A DNA stretch of 64,000 nucleotides from Phallus indusiatus (GCA_027605045.1 JAQFWX010000005.1:1116001-1180000), one strand, 5' to 3'. Counted from the stretch's first letter, positions 1 to 11,885 are shown. The notes: generated from the sequence alone by a model not told the origin. Numbers and translations: made by a program.

Positions 1-37
1 CCTTGTATAAGAGCGACTGCATGTTCAATGAATGAAG

Positions 38-1340
38 TTAAAGTTGGCAGCTACTCACCAAAATCGATTCAGACAACTGTGACCGGAAATGAACACTAGA
101 AAGGACGCTCTGCTCCAAAGCCGGATGTCGCGCAATTCTGTCTACGTTATGACGTGCAGGAGGTCCGGACCCAGAGTCAAGGGTAGTAGTGATAGTAGTG
201 CCCATAAAATGGGACAATCGCTTACGCGCATTGACGCTATAGAATAGCGAACAACCGTAGATGTGGGATGACACGAAAGCGGGGACAAGGAACCATTGGT
301 TATCATTTGAAAATCTGACCAGTAGCAACCCGATTAAGGAAAGAATCGTTGGACCGGCAACAGACTCGAGGCTTATTCGAATAACGCTTTTGACAAGATT
401 GTCAGTTCTTGCGTAGCCGGTTTTTTCTTTCATGAGATGGTAGCACACTTAATATATGATAAGGGGTTCAATAACGAATTATCCATCGGAAATTTAGAAC
501 CTCACCCAAAGAAGTTATAAAAATGTTGCAAAGTAGACCAGCGGTGAGGTAACAAAGGGTAGAGATGAATATCAGTCTCGAAACATAGAGATCGCCTCCC
601 GCGACGAGGCTTGCTGCATAGGTCTGAGGTTTCTTGTCTCAGGTCTCGGAAGTTCATAATAAGAAAGAGAGGGTACGTTCCATAACGATCCCAGCTATGA
701 CAGTGGCCAACAACGTCGCTACTGTCGCAAATGTAAAGAGAATATTCCTACTGAACTTGACGGCGTTCAGAAGGTGTCTAACTAAAATGTGTCGAATAAC
801 AAAATTTGACGTACTATCCAATAACGGTGAATAAAAAAAAGTTGGCAGGCGGAATTTGGAAGGACGTTGCTTATTACGAGTGGAACAGACAATTGATCAA
901 ACATCGAAATCTACGAACATCATACATTATGGAACCATGCGAAAAACGAGTAGCGATTAAAAAGAAAACTCACATATGCCCAATCTCCGTAATGAGTGAC
1001 GAACTGTTTCGGTCAAAATACTGGAATTTGGAGAATGAAATACACACACTCTATCCCAGCCAATACAGAAGATATATGCGAACTGAGGTAACGGTGTTTT
1101 TATCTCAGACAATCATGTGAAATACTGTCCTACCTTCAGAGAACAAAGATAGAATGCGCTGTGAACGAACCACTTCCCCCAAGTCTTTACATCGTTTGTC
1201 CCATCCAAGTATTCAAAATATTGTATAAAAAGAATACCCTGACGAGAATGAGTTGAGAATTCACTATAGCTACGTCCAAGAGAATTAGGACCACCTGTAA
1301 AATGCTCGCTAACGATAGGCCAATCAGCGGGGGACCCAAT
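38..1340 (-). CDS. DUF6534-like multi-pass membrane protein (5' end unresolved)
   Basis: Multi-exon gene read right to left; function unknown. Visible pieces: a helix PPLIGLSLASILQ near 1330-1290; an exon near 1218-1134 with FIQYFEYLDGTND; a later one with HYGDWAYV; one with CQLFFIHRYW; a hydrophobic stretch near 770-670; 617-506 with AGGDLYVSRLIFIST; and a last exon 447-38 opening with CYHLMKEKTGYARTDN and containing two more hydrophobic stretches and NARKRL. The order of helices, the FF-RxW motif after the third segment and the TDxLVK...NARK ending are those of the Agaricomycete DUF6534 family (about 300 aa). I could not find a convincing start exon; it should lie right of 1340. Internal splice sites are approximate. 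Confidence 0.55.
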
Positions 1341-1349
1341 TGACTATTC

Positions 1350-2165
1350 CGATGTCATTGAGTAGAGAGACAGGATAAAAGAAGACAGTTCACCTTGCAC
1401 GGGTGTTGATGAATAGTAATTCCTGTGGCGATAGGGTGTACGAAGCATTGTAGACCTGGGGATAAAGCATGACAAGGTGTAAGTGTAGGTTTTCCAGACA
1501 GGTAAATATAAAAAATTGGAGAGGGTGGGAACCGTTCTGGCATAAATTTCTTTAGTAATAATACTTCATTCACCGGAATGACCCAGATTTACTACGGAGT
1601 GAGGCGGTTCGGTAATCGATAAAGTATTGACTTCCTCTGATCGCCAACCGCGTAAGAAAAACAACCTGTTTCTGTGATTCTCCCTCTCATAATTATGAGT
1701 TGCAGAAAATCGAGTAAAATAACACAAAATGCGAGTTCGAATCGCCGCTGAGAGTAGCATCCAAAACAAAATCACGAAAGAGAGGTCAGTCGGTAATCTG
1801 AAGCGTTAAGGTTGAAAATCAGAGTCCGAATCCATCCCATAATGAGCATATCAAATTAAAAATGATTTATATTGTATCAGGCCGCGTTACTCAGAGGAAA
1901 CATCCACTAGTAGTTGAGTGGTTCTTGAAAAAGGTTAGAGTGAGCCAGACAGATTTGCCGAATATTCAAGTACGCACTACTTCAGCGGGATTGAGCACCT
2001 AACCTTAACCTTGTAGATTTACCACTGTCTCGGATAATGTATAAGTTATGAAACAAATCACGTATTGTCTTGGAATGACAACAGAAGTTTACTATTACTG
2101 TCACTCAGGCTCGTCACGAAGACGTTTTTCGGAGTCTGAATTTCGTCTCGAATCTTTTTACAACC
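1350..2165. other. No supportable gene; intergenic or 5' flank
   Basis: The stretch holds only short open frames without recognisable domains. It may contain the missing first exon of the DUF6534-like gene and the promoter of the ALY-type gene on the other strand. Nothing else seen. Confidence 0.4.
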
Positions 2166-3095
2166 ATGCCTCCCTTCCGTTCTACTACTGTCAGACGTTC
2201 GCGTAAATCCTTTGAGGTGAATATTTTTGTTGGGAAAAATTTCAGAACACTCATACTAAAAGATGAGCTGAAGCGGACGGAGCAGTCAGACAATGACAAA
2301 TGGGTTCACGACCTCGCACCAGAACCTGATGCCACCACAAGACTTGCTGTTTCGAATTTACACTGGGACGTAACAGAAAACGAGCTTGCGGTTTGTATGA
2401 ATATTACTGTCCCTCCTTTTCATCATTGATGTGAAAAAGAATATATTTGGCGCCATTGGAACGCTGGCAAGCAAACCGGTTATTAGGGTATGAACTACAC
2501 ATTTCGGCACCAGGCAGAAACGATAGAGAATTTACTCGAATTCCTTCGTGCTTATCCTTTCTTTTCTTGGGTGGTACGATTCACATAGTATGATCGGAGT
2601 GGTCGGTCGACAGGTGTTGCCACTGTCGAGTTTGTGGCACAAGCGGATGCGGCGAAAGCCAAAAATCAACTGGATGGAAAAATTGCCAAGAGTACGTATA
2701 TGAGCTGTCAAGTGTGTAATGAAAAAGATTGGTTGACACGCTGTGGGCACGTTGATAGCACAAGCCATGTCCATCACGTTTGGCCCTCAACGGAATCCGG
2801 CGCTGGCTCGAAAATCGTTGCTAAACAGAGTGGAGAAGCCGCAACTGCTGGCACGAATTTCATTAGGAAGAGATGCGGAGACAAAGTAAAACAAACAAAG
2901 CTTATCCTTTGAAAGCAGAGTTTTCTAAAAAAGACACTCTAGGCTTAACCGGAACAGACGAGCCGTTGCAAAAAGGGGCGCTCGAGGCGGTGCAACACCT
3001 AGGGGAAAAAGACAGCGACAGCGGCTGATCTAGACAAAGAGTTAGATGCGTTCATGAGCGCAGATGCCCCAAAGGGTGATGTTGAGATGTCTTAA
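2166..3095 (+). CDS. ALY/REF (Yra1)-type mRNA export factor, possible frameshift in last exon
   Basis: RNA-binding adaptor expected to link spliced mRNA to the export machinery in the nucleus. Exons 2166-2390, 2440-2487, 2589-2691, 2759-2885 and a last part to 3095. The RRM begins with TRLAVSNLHWDVTENEL (RNP2 region), passes NIFGAIG and DRSGRSTGVATVEF (RNP1 region) and ends with NQLDGKIAK. After it come MSITFGPQRNPALARK, an RGG-like patch (AKRGARGGATPRG) and the C-terminal box DLDKELDAFMS that in this family contacts the UAP56/Sub2 helicase. The RGG patch and the C-box lie in different frames, joined at a run of five A near 3013-3018. One more A would make them continuous. The last splice acceptor, probably just before 2963, is not certain. 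The usual N-terminal box of the family is not obvious, so the start may also be wrong. Confidence 0.75.
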
Positions 3096-3361
3096 AACTT
3101 GTCCGATCCCTCTTGTGTTTTGTTTCTTGTGCTGTACATATCATTATAGTCTTTCTAAGACAGGGTTAATTTTCCCACGATGTAACACTCGACGTCATAG
3201 TCTAAGTAATCCGACTTCACATCTCCAATGGCCGAAATTTGTGTTCCACTTCCGCCTTGCTGTTGTTTCTTCTTCGACATCTTTCCTTGTCTTCCTTTCT
3301 GTTTATGACTGAACATTTCTCTTATGGATTTGCATCGTATCACGCTCACAACAAGCCCACA

Positions 3362-4980
3362 ATGATGTTAACACCCGCATCGCTTCACAGCACTAGTATA
3401 TCCACAGGCAGCTCTAGTCTCAATGATGACTCTACGACGCCCTCATTGACATTGTCCAGAACCTCCAGCTCCTCCAGCGATCCTTCTAATTTAATATCCA
3501 GAACGCTTACTTCTCTCGCTAAGCCTGAACCCATTCAACGGCCAGCGCCGCCCTCTTCTGCATCACGTTCTTCGGCGGCGCCTCGGTTTTCAGAAGCATT
3601 TCATCAAAGTCAAGTACAGAGCATTGCTAAGAAGAGAGGCAAGTTTATATGACCTTCGAATATCCTGATTAGACAACTGCAGTGCTGACCTTTTTTGTCC
3701 ATAGGGGAAGAACTTGATCGTAACTCCTTGAACTCGGGGGGTTTTGGTCCACAAGGACAACCAGTCCCTCCTTTGCACCATCGATCACACCAGCCATCAT
3801 CATCACACCAGTCATCTCAACCGCACGTTGTTGTCTCTCGTCCTCATCTGTCTCGTCCCAAACCATACCATCAGGCATCAAGGAGCATGAATGATCTTTC
3901 CTTGTCCGTTATTCATACCCCGCCGATCCAGTCACCTTCTCAAGGCATGTCAACATATACAAAAGAAGCTAGGTCTCCCCCAGGTACTTTATCGCGAAGA
4001 AAGTCTCTACCGAATTTGATGCCGCCGTCATACAATCAACTTCGTCCTTTCTCTCCTACAAACTCCATTTTCTCGTCTTCCACAGCGGACGATTATTATG
4101 GGGATGAAGCGCTACCCCCCTATACAAACCAACTATACCTTGTCGGCCAGATGCCGCGGAAAATGGAATTTGTCAAGCCCGGTGTAGTTAGCACAGACCG
4201 AAAGTGGCGGAGAGTATGGTGTGTTCTCGAAGGAACCAAGTTCAGCGTCTACAAAGTCCGGGATGTACGAAGCGTATGGGAAGGCGTCGTCGGTGCCGGA
4301 GATAGCTCTACTTTTCCCAATGCTGAGACGAAAAAGGAAAGAGAGCAGCGTCGAGAAATGCAGTTTTGGGAAGGTAGACGAAGAAAGGAGGAGGAGGAGA
4401 GAATGTTTACCCAAGGTTCTCTGACCGAAGCAGGCTCTAGCAGTGAAGAAGAGTTTGAGTTGGTCTGTCCGTCGTCATCAAGTTCAACATCTATACGTCG
4501 ATCGGGGTCGCATTCGCGGAGTTCCTTATCTATCGGCCGTTCGCATCTTCATGTCCCTTTTCGTCCGCGAACTGTTTCCCCGTCGCCGACCCCATCTTAC
4601 CCTACAACCGCTCCTGAGAAGCCCGATAAAGCATTCCTAATCAGGGAATACACCCTTCAACATGCGGAGTCAGGGTTAGGGACCGATTATACGAAACGCC
4701 GAAATGTTATTCGTGTGCGGATGGAAGGAGAGCAATTCTTGTTACAAGCTAGGGATGTGAATGAAGTCATCAAGTGGATTGAAGTGCGTGAAATTGATCA
4801 ATTCATATTACTTGTGCTTACTAGTTTCTTTCTTCTTTTTAGGCATTGCAAGCCGCTGCAAACATCGCTTTGGACTTGGATGAACGACAGATGCCACGCG
4901 GACCCGTATTCCCCCGTCGTGGCCGGGGGCGACGAGTACGGACTCAGGAGGTTGCAGAAGTCGTTGTGGAAGGGGCATAA
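3362..4980 (+). CDS. PH-domain protein, Ser/Pro-rich
   Basis: Exons 3362-3638, 3705-4783, 4843-4980; 497 aa. The first 200 residues are Ser/Thr/Pro-rich low complexity. A pleckstrin-homology domain starts near [14 protein letters not shown], with [20 protein letters not shown] as its central strands; a charged insert splits it, and it resumes at [12 protein letters not shown] and ends with [20 protein letters not shown]. The tail [15 protein letters not shown] is basic. Such proteins usually bind phosphoinositides at membranes; the partner is unknown. The first intron (3639-3704) must use a GC donor (gcaagt): every GT alternative breaks the frame. An in-frame ATG at 3305 would add 19 residues; I prefer 3362 because nothing domain-like lies before it. 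Confidence 0.8.
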
Positions 4981-5462
4981 TAGTTTTTCTCTCTTTACCA
5001 TCTTTATTTATTGCGGCTATTGACCAGATACACAATCCTTTCCCTTTTTTTCTCTTTTTTTTGATTTTCTCCCAATCTGATTGCATTTATTATACATTTA
5101 TTCTGCGTTCATTACTTGTTTATTTTCTCCCGTTCTCTATGACGGATTTCGTCTTAAATCTGATTACATTACTCGGCGGACAATCTCATATTCCCTTACA
5201 ATAGGTTATGATATACTATCATTCGTGCTGTTCCTTATAATAAATACTCCTCTGTACTCTCTTGTGAGTACCTAGACTATCATGTGTTAGTGCCTGTGCG
5301 TGATTGTCATCAAAATAAATCCAAGTCTGTGAATAGACCTACCAAAGGGCATATATACGGCGAGTCCTGCGTATAACCTACGGGCCCTTGTGCCCGAGCC
5401 CGACACACAGCTGGTATGTATTTGAGTGCTATTGCGAGCAACTTCACCCCAGCCCATTAAAC
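4981..5462. other. Intergenic, T-rich 3' flank and promoter
   Basis: Pyrimidine-rich DNA follows the PH-protein stop. A TATATA-like element sits near 5350-5355, about 110 bp before the next start codon. No gene seen. Confidence 0.4.
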
Positions 5463-7947
5463 ATGAAATTATCCAGCGAGGTAGTACCAGCCGCTTTTAT
5501 CGAAGCCTACGGCTCTTTCTTCCCATGGCTGCAAAGATTATGTCACGACTCTCCACGAGTGGCCTCTACCCTCGCAGCTCTTGGTGCTGCATTGGCTTTC
5601 AAAAGCTTTATGAACAACGACTCGTGGAAAAGTATGGTATAGTTGAATTGGTCCCCAAACTCTCGGAGAAGAGACAAGGTCCTAAACTATCGGGTACGGT
5701 GGTTATTTGCGGAGGCAGGTAAGTGTTGCTAGTCCACAGGGATTTATAAGTATTCTTTTTGAACGATGTTTTTCCTGTCAAGCTTATCCGGCTTGCTTGC
5801 CGCACGTGTCTGCTCAGACCATTTTGAAAAGGTCATCGTGGTAGAGCCTGAAGAATGGGTACACACCGACGCAGGCAAGACCTCCGAAGGACCTTCTCCG
5901 AAACGTGCACATGTTTTTCAATACACCTTTCTACATCATTACCACCATATTGTTACTCTCTGCCTTCAACAACTATTTCCAGAGTTTCCAGAGGAAGTAG
6001 TGAAATTGGGTAGTCGGTATGTCAGCAACGGCTGTAACCAATGGGAAAAAAATATCATAAATGGAATTTTTAGACTATCCAACGAATTACCTGCATTCGG
6101 TATTGCGGGGTTAGATTTTCTTCCACCTGCGAATTATCCTTTTTATGCTCCTTACAAAGTGTTCCCATCCAATTTCGCACTGACGAGACCAAGGTTCGAA
6201 GCGCTTGTTCGATCTCTTGTTCAAAAACATTGTCCCAATGTGGAATATATTGTTGGAACAGCTACTGGTCTGGTACCCAGCGATAACTACAGGTTGATTA
6301 ACGCGGTTTCTGTGCGCAGTCGTGATGGCAAGACCATTGATCTTCCTGCCTCTCTTGTAATAGGTGCGTTTCTCATTTGTATATAGGATGGTTGCATCTT
6401 TTGCTTAATTATTTCACCTCCCTCGTATTACAATCTGAATGCTAGATTGCACCGGTGCAGCCATGTCTGGGTACCGGTGGTTAAAGGCCATACCACACTA
6501 CAACAATAGCTCTCCAAAGCTTGAGACGCTGCGAGACTCCTACGATCACAAGATGGACTATAACACCCTTGAGTTCGATATTCCTGATGACTTGATAAAT
6601 CATGTTCAAGAACGAACCGGAATGCCAATGCCCTTTGTGTCAAATATTCGATTATGTGGATATTTACCGATTCCTACAGTCGAATCAAAGACTTTTGCGA
6701 TGGAAAGAAGGGAGAAGAATCTTTGTACGTCGTTTAATTTATTATTTGCACCTCAAATCAATTGAAGTAAATTCTATCCTCTTTTCACAGTTCATGTGGG
6801 ATTGGGTACATGGGGTGAACGAGACAAGATAAATAATGCATCGGAAGCACTGGAGTTCATCGAGAAGTTGAAACCTATTAGGCCGCTACCTCAATGGATG
6901 TTTAAACTGATCGAGCTCATGGCAACAGAGAACGTTCCTTGTAGGGCTGAGTATGTTCGCTACCGTAAGAACGAGAGAAACCTGTCGCTTGTTTTTTCTC
7001 CTTAAATATCAACTCTTTTTTTCTTTCAGCTCCACCTGTCTGCATCCATTACGACAAAGCAAATTACCTCCCGTCTAACTTCATCGCCATCGGTGATTCA
7101 TCCGCTCAACTTACCCCTGCTACTGGGTAAGTGCCATTTTGCTTATCGTTTCAAAGAACTGTTCCAATTTATGTGTATCTCTCTCTGACAGCCAGGGAAC
7201 CGCTAAAAGTGCGGGTCATCTCATCATTCTTGCAACACTGTTAAGCAAGTATCAGAGGCGAAACACATTACCATCGACTTTCTCTCATGACTTCTTTCAA
7301 GAATCCAAGAATCGGTTAGGATATTTATGGTTGGTTTATATTTATCTTCTTTCTCTTTCTCTAATGTAAACGATTACAAACGACTTCATAGGAGGTCGAC
7401 CAAAGAACTGGACTACAATTTCAAGACAACTGTTCCTGTCGCTGGCGAAACATTGAATACACGATCGTTCTCGGGTCGTCTCTCTTCGATGCTGATGCGT
7501 CTGTCTACAGTTGTGCGTTATCTATCCTTGTAGTATGCCTTCAATTATAGTTACATGGTTACATTATAGGACCGAGAGATTTCTTCGTTCAGTCTTCTTG
7601 TCAGATCAGCGTTGATGCCCCCTCAAGCCATTGTGACATACTTGCCATGGATATTCTGGAGAATAGCCTTATTGAAGTTGAAAAACATGTTTGGCAGGTT
7701 CTAACTCTATCTTTATTTCTTACTTTGTTGATCTCGTGCCGTCTTTCTTGAAACATTGGAAGTGTTCATTATATGGACAATATCTACGACTGCAGCTGAG
7801 AATATATATATAATATCGTTTGTTATTTCCATCCACGGTGCTGGCATACGCGATCCATCATCTTCGCCAGCCTATTTTGCTTCCACCTTTATCTATAGAA
7901 TATATAATCATTTACTATTTTACAGAACACTGGAGTGGAGGTCTTAG
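5463..7947 (+). CDS. FAD-dependent oxidoreductase/monooxygenase-like, possible N-terminal frameshift
   Basis: Exons 5463-5718, 5783-6363, 6446-6724, 6791-6964, 7030-7136, 7192-7314, 7392-7509, 7570-7697, 7926-7947. The N-terminus has a hydrophobic helix (VASTLAALGAALAF), suggesting membrane anchoring. The dinucleotide-binding motif VVICGGSLSGLLAARVC spans the first intron and is followed by VIVVEPEEW, where the acidic residue would hold the FAD ribose. DCTGAAMSG and IAIGDSSAQLTPATGQG are the second and third flavin-site motifs. Substrate unknown. Frame problem: the ATG frame runs to NNDSWKS and then hits a stop at 5640, while KYGIVELVPKL continues one frame away. One extra A in the AAAA run at 5627-5630 would join them. 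The final exon follows an unusually long intron (228 bp) and is the least certain part. Confidence 0.72.
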
Positions 7948-8099
7948 ACTGCATAGATTACCCGGGCGAACAAGATAGCCTTCGATTTGCGTTTCACAAT
8001 TATTATACTACACAATTCTGCACCAACATACCAAGTTTGGTCTACGAGTTAATGTCAATCGATTGAAAAATATGACTAAACTTGTCATAAGACTTGTCA

Positions 8100-8590
8100 C
8101 TAGTAATACCGTCTGTCCACTCCAAGAACCTTGAGATCATAATTGGCGTTCTTTTCCATCTTACATACCATCCACTTCAGTCCGATACAGCCAAGTCCAT
8201 AAATGGTATTACATGATGCGAAATCGAGACAACCTTCAGCATAATGTGCGAGATCTTCCATAACTTCCAGCTTTCCGGTATCGTTGTATTTGTATGGCTT
8301 TTCGCCACAACAATAAGGAGGGGGACGCAAGCTTCACCAATATAACGTGTTACAATGGAATCAAGGGCTCCTGGATTAATTGTCTTGAGGTTGAGGAAGT
8401 ACCCGCGGGAGCCAGAAAACCATTCGTTTAGCACGCCCCAGTAGATGACGTTTACGTTGCTTTGGATGGTGTCATTACCATAAGAGTTAGCGTATTGCTT
8501 TAAACTTGGCTATATGGCATTGTATATTGTATACGCGATCTAAAGAGTTCTCATCAGCCTGTTCAGGTGTGTGCGCCTGTGACGAACTTG
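8100..8590 (-). pseudogene. Degenerate copy 1 of a nuclease-like Agaricomycete family
   Basis: Reading right to left, fragments AHTPEQADENSLD (near 8578-8540), NEWFSGSRGYFLNLK (8425-8380), VPLLIVVAKSH (8320-8285) and YGLGCIGLKWMVCKMEKN (8200-8130) are separated by frame changes and stops. The same order of motifs occurs in copy 2 about 900 bp to the right. The position equivalent to the VELK of copy 2 reads VVAKSH, so the acidic residue of a PD-(D/E)XK-type site is missing. I know this family only as uncharacterised Agaricomycete proteins ending in YGLAGIGLNWMVCKM; the nuclease link is inference. Confidence 0.5.
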
Positions 8591-9068
8591 ATTTTTTTTA
8601 AGCAGTACCATTTAAAAAGTGAGAGTACGAAACACAGCACGCCTCAAAGGAAGAAGGCGCCGGAACGGCACTAATGTCTCTAGAGTACATTGCAAGTTGC
8701 TCTCTCCGTTATCTCACTTAGCTAGGTGACGTCAACGCGCTTTCGAATCCACAAGCTTCTTTACAGTGCTGATACTCTTGACCTCAGCGCTGTATCATGA
8801 ACATGGATGTTCGACGGAGCGGCAGCAACTGTATTCGCAGGCGGCTTGGAGCGTCTGCGACTTTCGGCGAGGGTAATTCTCTCTCGAGGTTGCAGGAATG
8901 ACTGGATTGGTGCATGCAAATTTCAAGGCTCAGAAATGACTGTTACTGATACTCTTCTACAAAGGAGGTGCATATGCGCGTTCCGGTCAAAACATGATCT
9001 GAGCGAATGAAGACTGATTCCCTCACTCTTTGAAGACGGCCAGTATTTCGGTGCACCTGGAACACCTT

Positions 9069-9510
9069 CTAGTTCAGACCAATCCCCGCCAGTCCGTACA
9101 TTACGTCGTACTGGGTTAGTGCGAACCGGATTGTCATATAATCTTTGAGTTGCTCTTTTACTCCCCTCCGAGCCTTTCCGCGATCATTGAATACCGATGG
9201 CTGTTTCAGTTCGACGACCAACATGATATGATCCATTCCATTGCGGTCGCCAAGAATGATATAGTCGGGCTTTTTTTCAGATCTGTCCTCTGGGGTGTAA
9301 CGAAAAACGCGAGCGTGGAGAAGAACCATTCCATAAGGATCATAGTGTAAAGACCATGAAATTGATCCTCTGTTGCTCCGTTGTCCAAAGCCTGGAGAGC
9401 TTGCGCATGGTTTTTGAGTACTTGAAGGTAAGGCATCATAGTATTGCTATCTAAAGAATCTTAATCAGCTTGTTCGGGGAGTGTGCGCCGGCAACGAACT
9501 CGTTGTCTCC
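9069..9510 (-). pseudogene. Degenerate copy 2 of the nuclease-like family
   Basis: Fragments right to left: SLDSNTMMPYLQVLKNHAQA (9460-9400), a frame change near 9350-9330, then KPDYIILGDRNGMDHIM and VVELKQPSVF (9275-9190), and QYDVMYGLAGIGLN followed directly by a stop at 9069. A single-base length difference from copy 1 in the stretch before SLDSN shifts the frame and exposes a TAA. The D...VELK spacing resembles a PD-(D/E)XK nuclease core, as in the large gene at 61.6-64 kb, but no overall similarity to that gene was proven. The C-terminal WMVCKM motif kept by copy 1 is lost here. Confidence 0.5.
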
Positions 9511-11030
9511 AAATCTACTGGAGTTAGTACGGAACACCTTAAACAATAACGCAAAGACGAAATACGAACCTTTTTGCCAACTAAGCGACCATTAGATCCT
9601 GCTGATGAAATTTGGTATAAAACTAGATTGAGCTCGTGGTGGTACAAAGATGTTGGTTTTCCAATGACATTGTTGCCATGCTGGAGTTCGGAAGATGTGG
9701 AAGTAGGGATTAGGGGGAATATTTAAGTAAACAATTTACAGGTACAAGTGTTATACCGTGACTTGGGCAGCGTCGGACTTTCAGCGTGTCTAGTCGATAA
9801 TATGCCTGCAGAAGTTCATGTATGTGGCGTGGAACCTGTCTTCCACTGCGTCATTAAAGTGAATGTAAACCGAGTTGGGTTTGATAGCCTGAGCGCCGCA
9901 CCATCTTTCGAAAGTATCCTCTCGGAAACCTAGAGTAGCTTTGGTCAGGTAGTCCAAGGTGTATGCGCTCATAGCGAAGAGCGTACTGTGTACAGTACCA
10001 CCCGAGTGCTGTAGTTCTTCGGGTAGAACCTAATGTGAGTTATTGAATGGTGAGCAGTGCCACATACGAACCTTTGTTCTACAGCTAGAGGCTCTGACTG
10101 GAAAAAGCGTCATTATTGGTGTTAGTAAGGTTGTGGTAGCATCTGAAGAGTAAATTGTCCTAGTCACAGCGTGGCAAAGTTGTATAGGAATGGGGGCGAA
10201 GTTATGCAGGTACTTCGAGTGTTATGTATTGGGACTCGAGCGGAGTTATCGGGGAAATTTGAATTACATATTGAGCATATTATTTAATGGTACACTCAAA
10301 GCTGAATTATATAACGGAAAATATGTGACCTGCAGAGGAAATAGCAATAGTTTAGAATTAATCGGGATTTATCGATAAGAAGTTGAAGGAATGTCTCCAG
10401 ACTGGGCTCGCACAGTAGCGGGAGAGTTGAGACTTGAGACTCAGAGTCGCGAGACCTCGGGACCGCCAGTGTACAACTTGAATCATGATGATGAAACTTG
10501 AAAGTATGGGTAGAGAAAAAAAAATTGGTACGTGATAGGTATTTCTGTCACGTTACATAGAATTTAAATAGTCTATAAATTTGTAGCTGATGCGGAAGGC
10601 CTGGAACGACGCCGGTGGTAGCTCCTGGTTGCTTCAAAAGCTCAAAAAATAAAAAAACATGAGCGCGCCCTATGAAGCCATCCGATGAGTCGTGAGAAAA
10701 GACTATCACGCATTGCTGTCGCGCTCAAATTTCACGGTGTAATACAGCGCTCTTAATTGTCTTTCCTTTGACAAGTTGATCAAAGGCCTATCCACTAGAC
10801 GTGTCTGTCGGTGGAAAAATACCACCGGAAGGTCAACAATTTTAAGACGGCTGCTAGCCAAGAAAGTTACAGAAAGCACTTGGCATGACATTAGTCTCCC
10901 CGGAATGAACAACGCTATGTACATAGGTCTATATATGTCCAAGAAGATTTCTATTACAGTCAGGAGTTGTATGTACTGCTACGATTAATTGACTAATACG
11001 ATCATTGTTGATTTATTCAATAATTGATTG
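9511..11030. other. Accessory stretch with short unrecognised frames
   Basis: On the minus strand near 10040-9790 there is an open stretch containing AMSAYTLDYLTKATLGF and ERWCGAQAIKPNS, reading like part of a real protein I do not recognise. It has no clear start, and the stop follows CRHIID. Another minus-strand frame lies at 10942-10706. Otherwise nothing supportable. Confidence 0.3.
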
Positions 11031-11047
11031 CAGAGGTGGATAGGTGG
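10904..11047 (+). repeat. Diverged direct repeat, copy A
   Basis: Shares with 11886-12013 the sequence order atgaacaa..tatgtcc, then a stretch ending attgtatgta, ttgattgacta, acgatc, ttgttgat, and aataattgattgc followed by gaggt.gatag. Many substitutions and small gaps separate the copies. It lies just left of the unrecognised minus-strand gene at 11.1-11.75 kb, where that gene's 3' flank would be. Confidence 0.55.
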
Positions 11048-11049
11048 TG

Positions 11050-11750
11050 CTGCTGCTACTAAGAGGACAACACAGGTGACTCTCTAGAAGGCTTCAGAGT
11101 CAAACGAAAAGCATAATGAGAATGAATGGTACACACCCTATCCTGTCGTTGCCGCCCTCGTCGTTAGAACAGACCATCGCGTCCGGAGAGAACTTGCGTT
11201 CCAACTCCCCTCTCGTCTTAATTTTCTTCGGAATGACAAGGAATTCGGAAGATACAGGAATAGCGTCAAGCTCTTTCAAAGTGTAGGTTCGACCACTGAA
11301 ATCCGCGAAGCAGCAAATGAATCTATACGTTCGGTCCGTGTCGAAATCGTTGCAGGCAGGCTTTTTGTTACGGATTCAACGGTTTGGAGAAAGAACAGAT
11401 GTCTGCTTTCTTCTCGGGGCTATTAAAGTTCAGGACTTTGTGTTCAAGTTCGTAGCCGATAAAGACGACGGGAATGCGCCCATGATTTGCTTGAACGGAA
11501 TGTGAAGGAAAGAACAAATCTTATGTCATTCCTTTTTTTTATGTCAGTCCAACGCCTGTTCCGAATTGAGACTCAGTCTGTCACTGAGTGCTGTAACCTC
11601 AAGGACTTTACAAAAATCTTCAACTTCGGACTTCAGCTTCAGGCATCGTGGGGTTATACCGAACCTAACTAAACATGATGCATGGTGCATAGCGCGTTCA
11701 ATGACGCGCGAAGATAACGAATTCGGAAAATTGAAGTCAATGTTTTAAAC
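11050..11750 (-). pseudogene. Unrecognised gene, frame interrupted
   Basis: Three coding-like blocks follow each other right to left. The first is a charged helical block (KLKSEVEDFCKVLEV...SLNSEQALD, about 11640-11550). The second is IPVVFIGYELEHKVLNF to SFSKPLNP and then a stop (about 11490-11370). The third, one frame away, runs from NKKPACNDFDTDRTYRF through GRTYTLKELDAIPVSSEFL to SPDAMVCSNDEGGNDRIG (about 11365-11140). No family recognised. The frame change between the second and third blocks could be a missed intron, a sequence error or decay. Confidence 0.35.
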
Positions 11751-11885
11751 AGTGTTTTTCTACTTGTTTATTTTGGCAATATTTTTCAGCTTATACATGT
11801 GTCGGATTACGATTGGTTTAAAGAAAGCAATGTATGTAGCAAAATCGTCAAACGTATGCTGACGTATCGTAGTTACATCCCCCTC

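Noticed and set aside
1725..1765. tRNA-like B box (gttcgaatc)
   Set aside because: No matching acceptor stem, anticodon arm or A box at the required distance.
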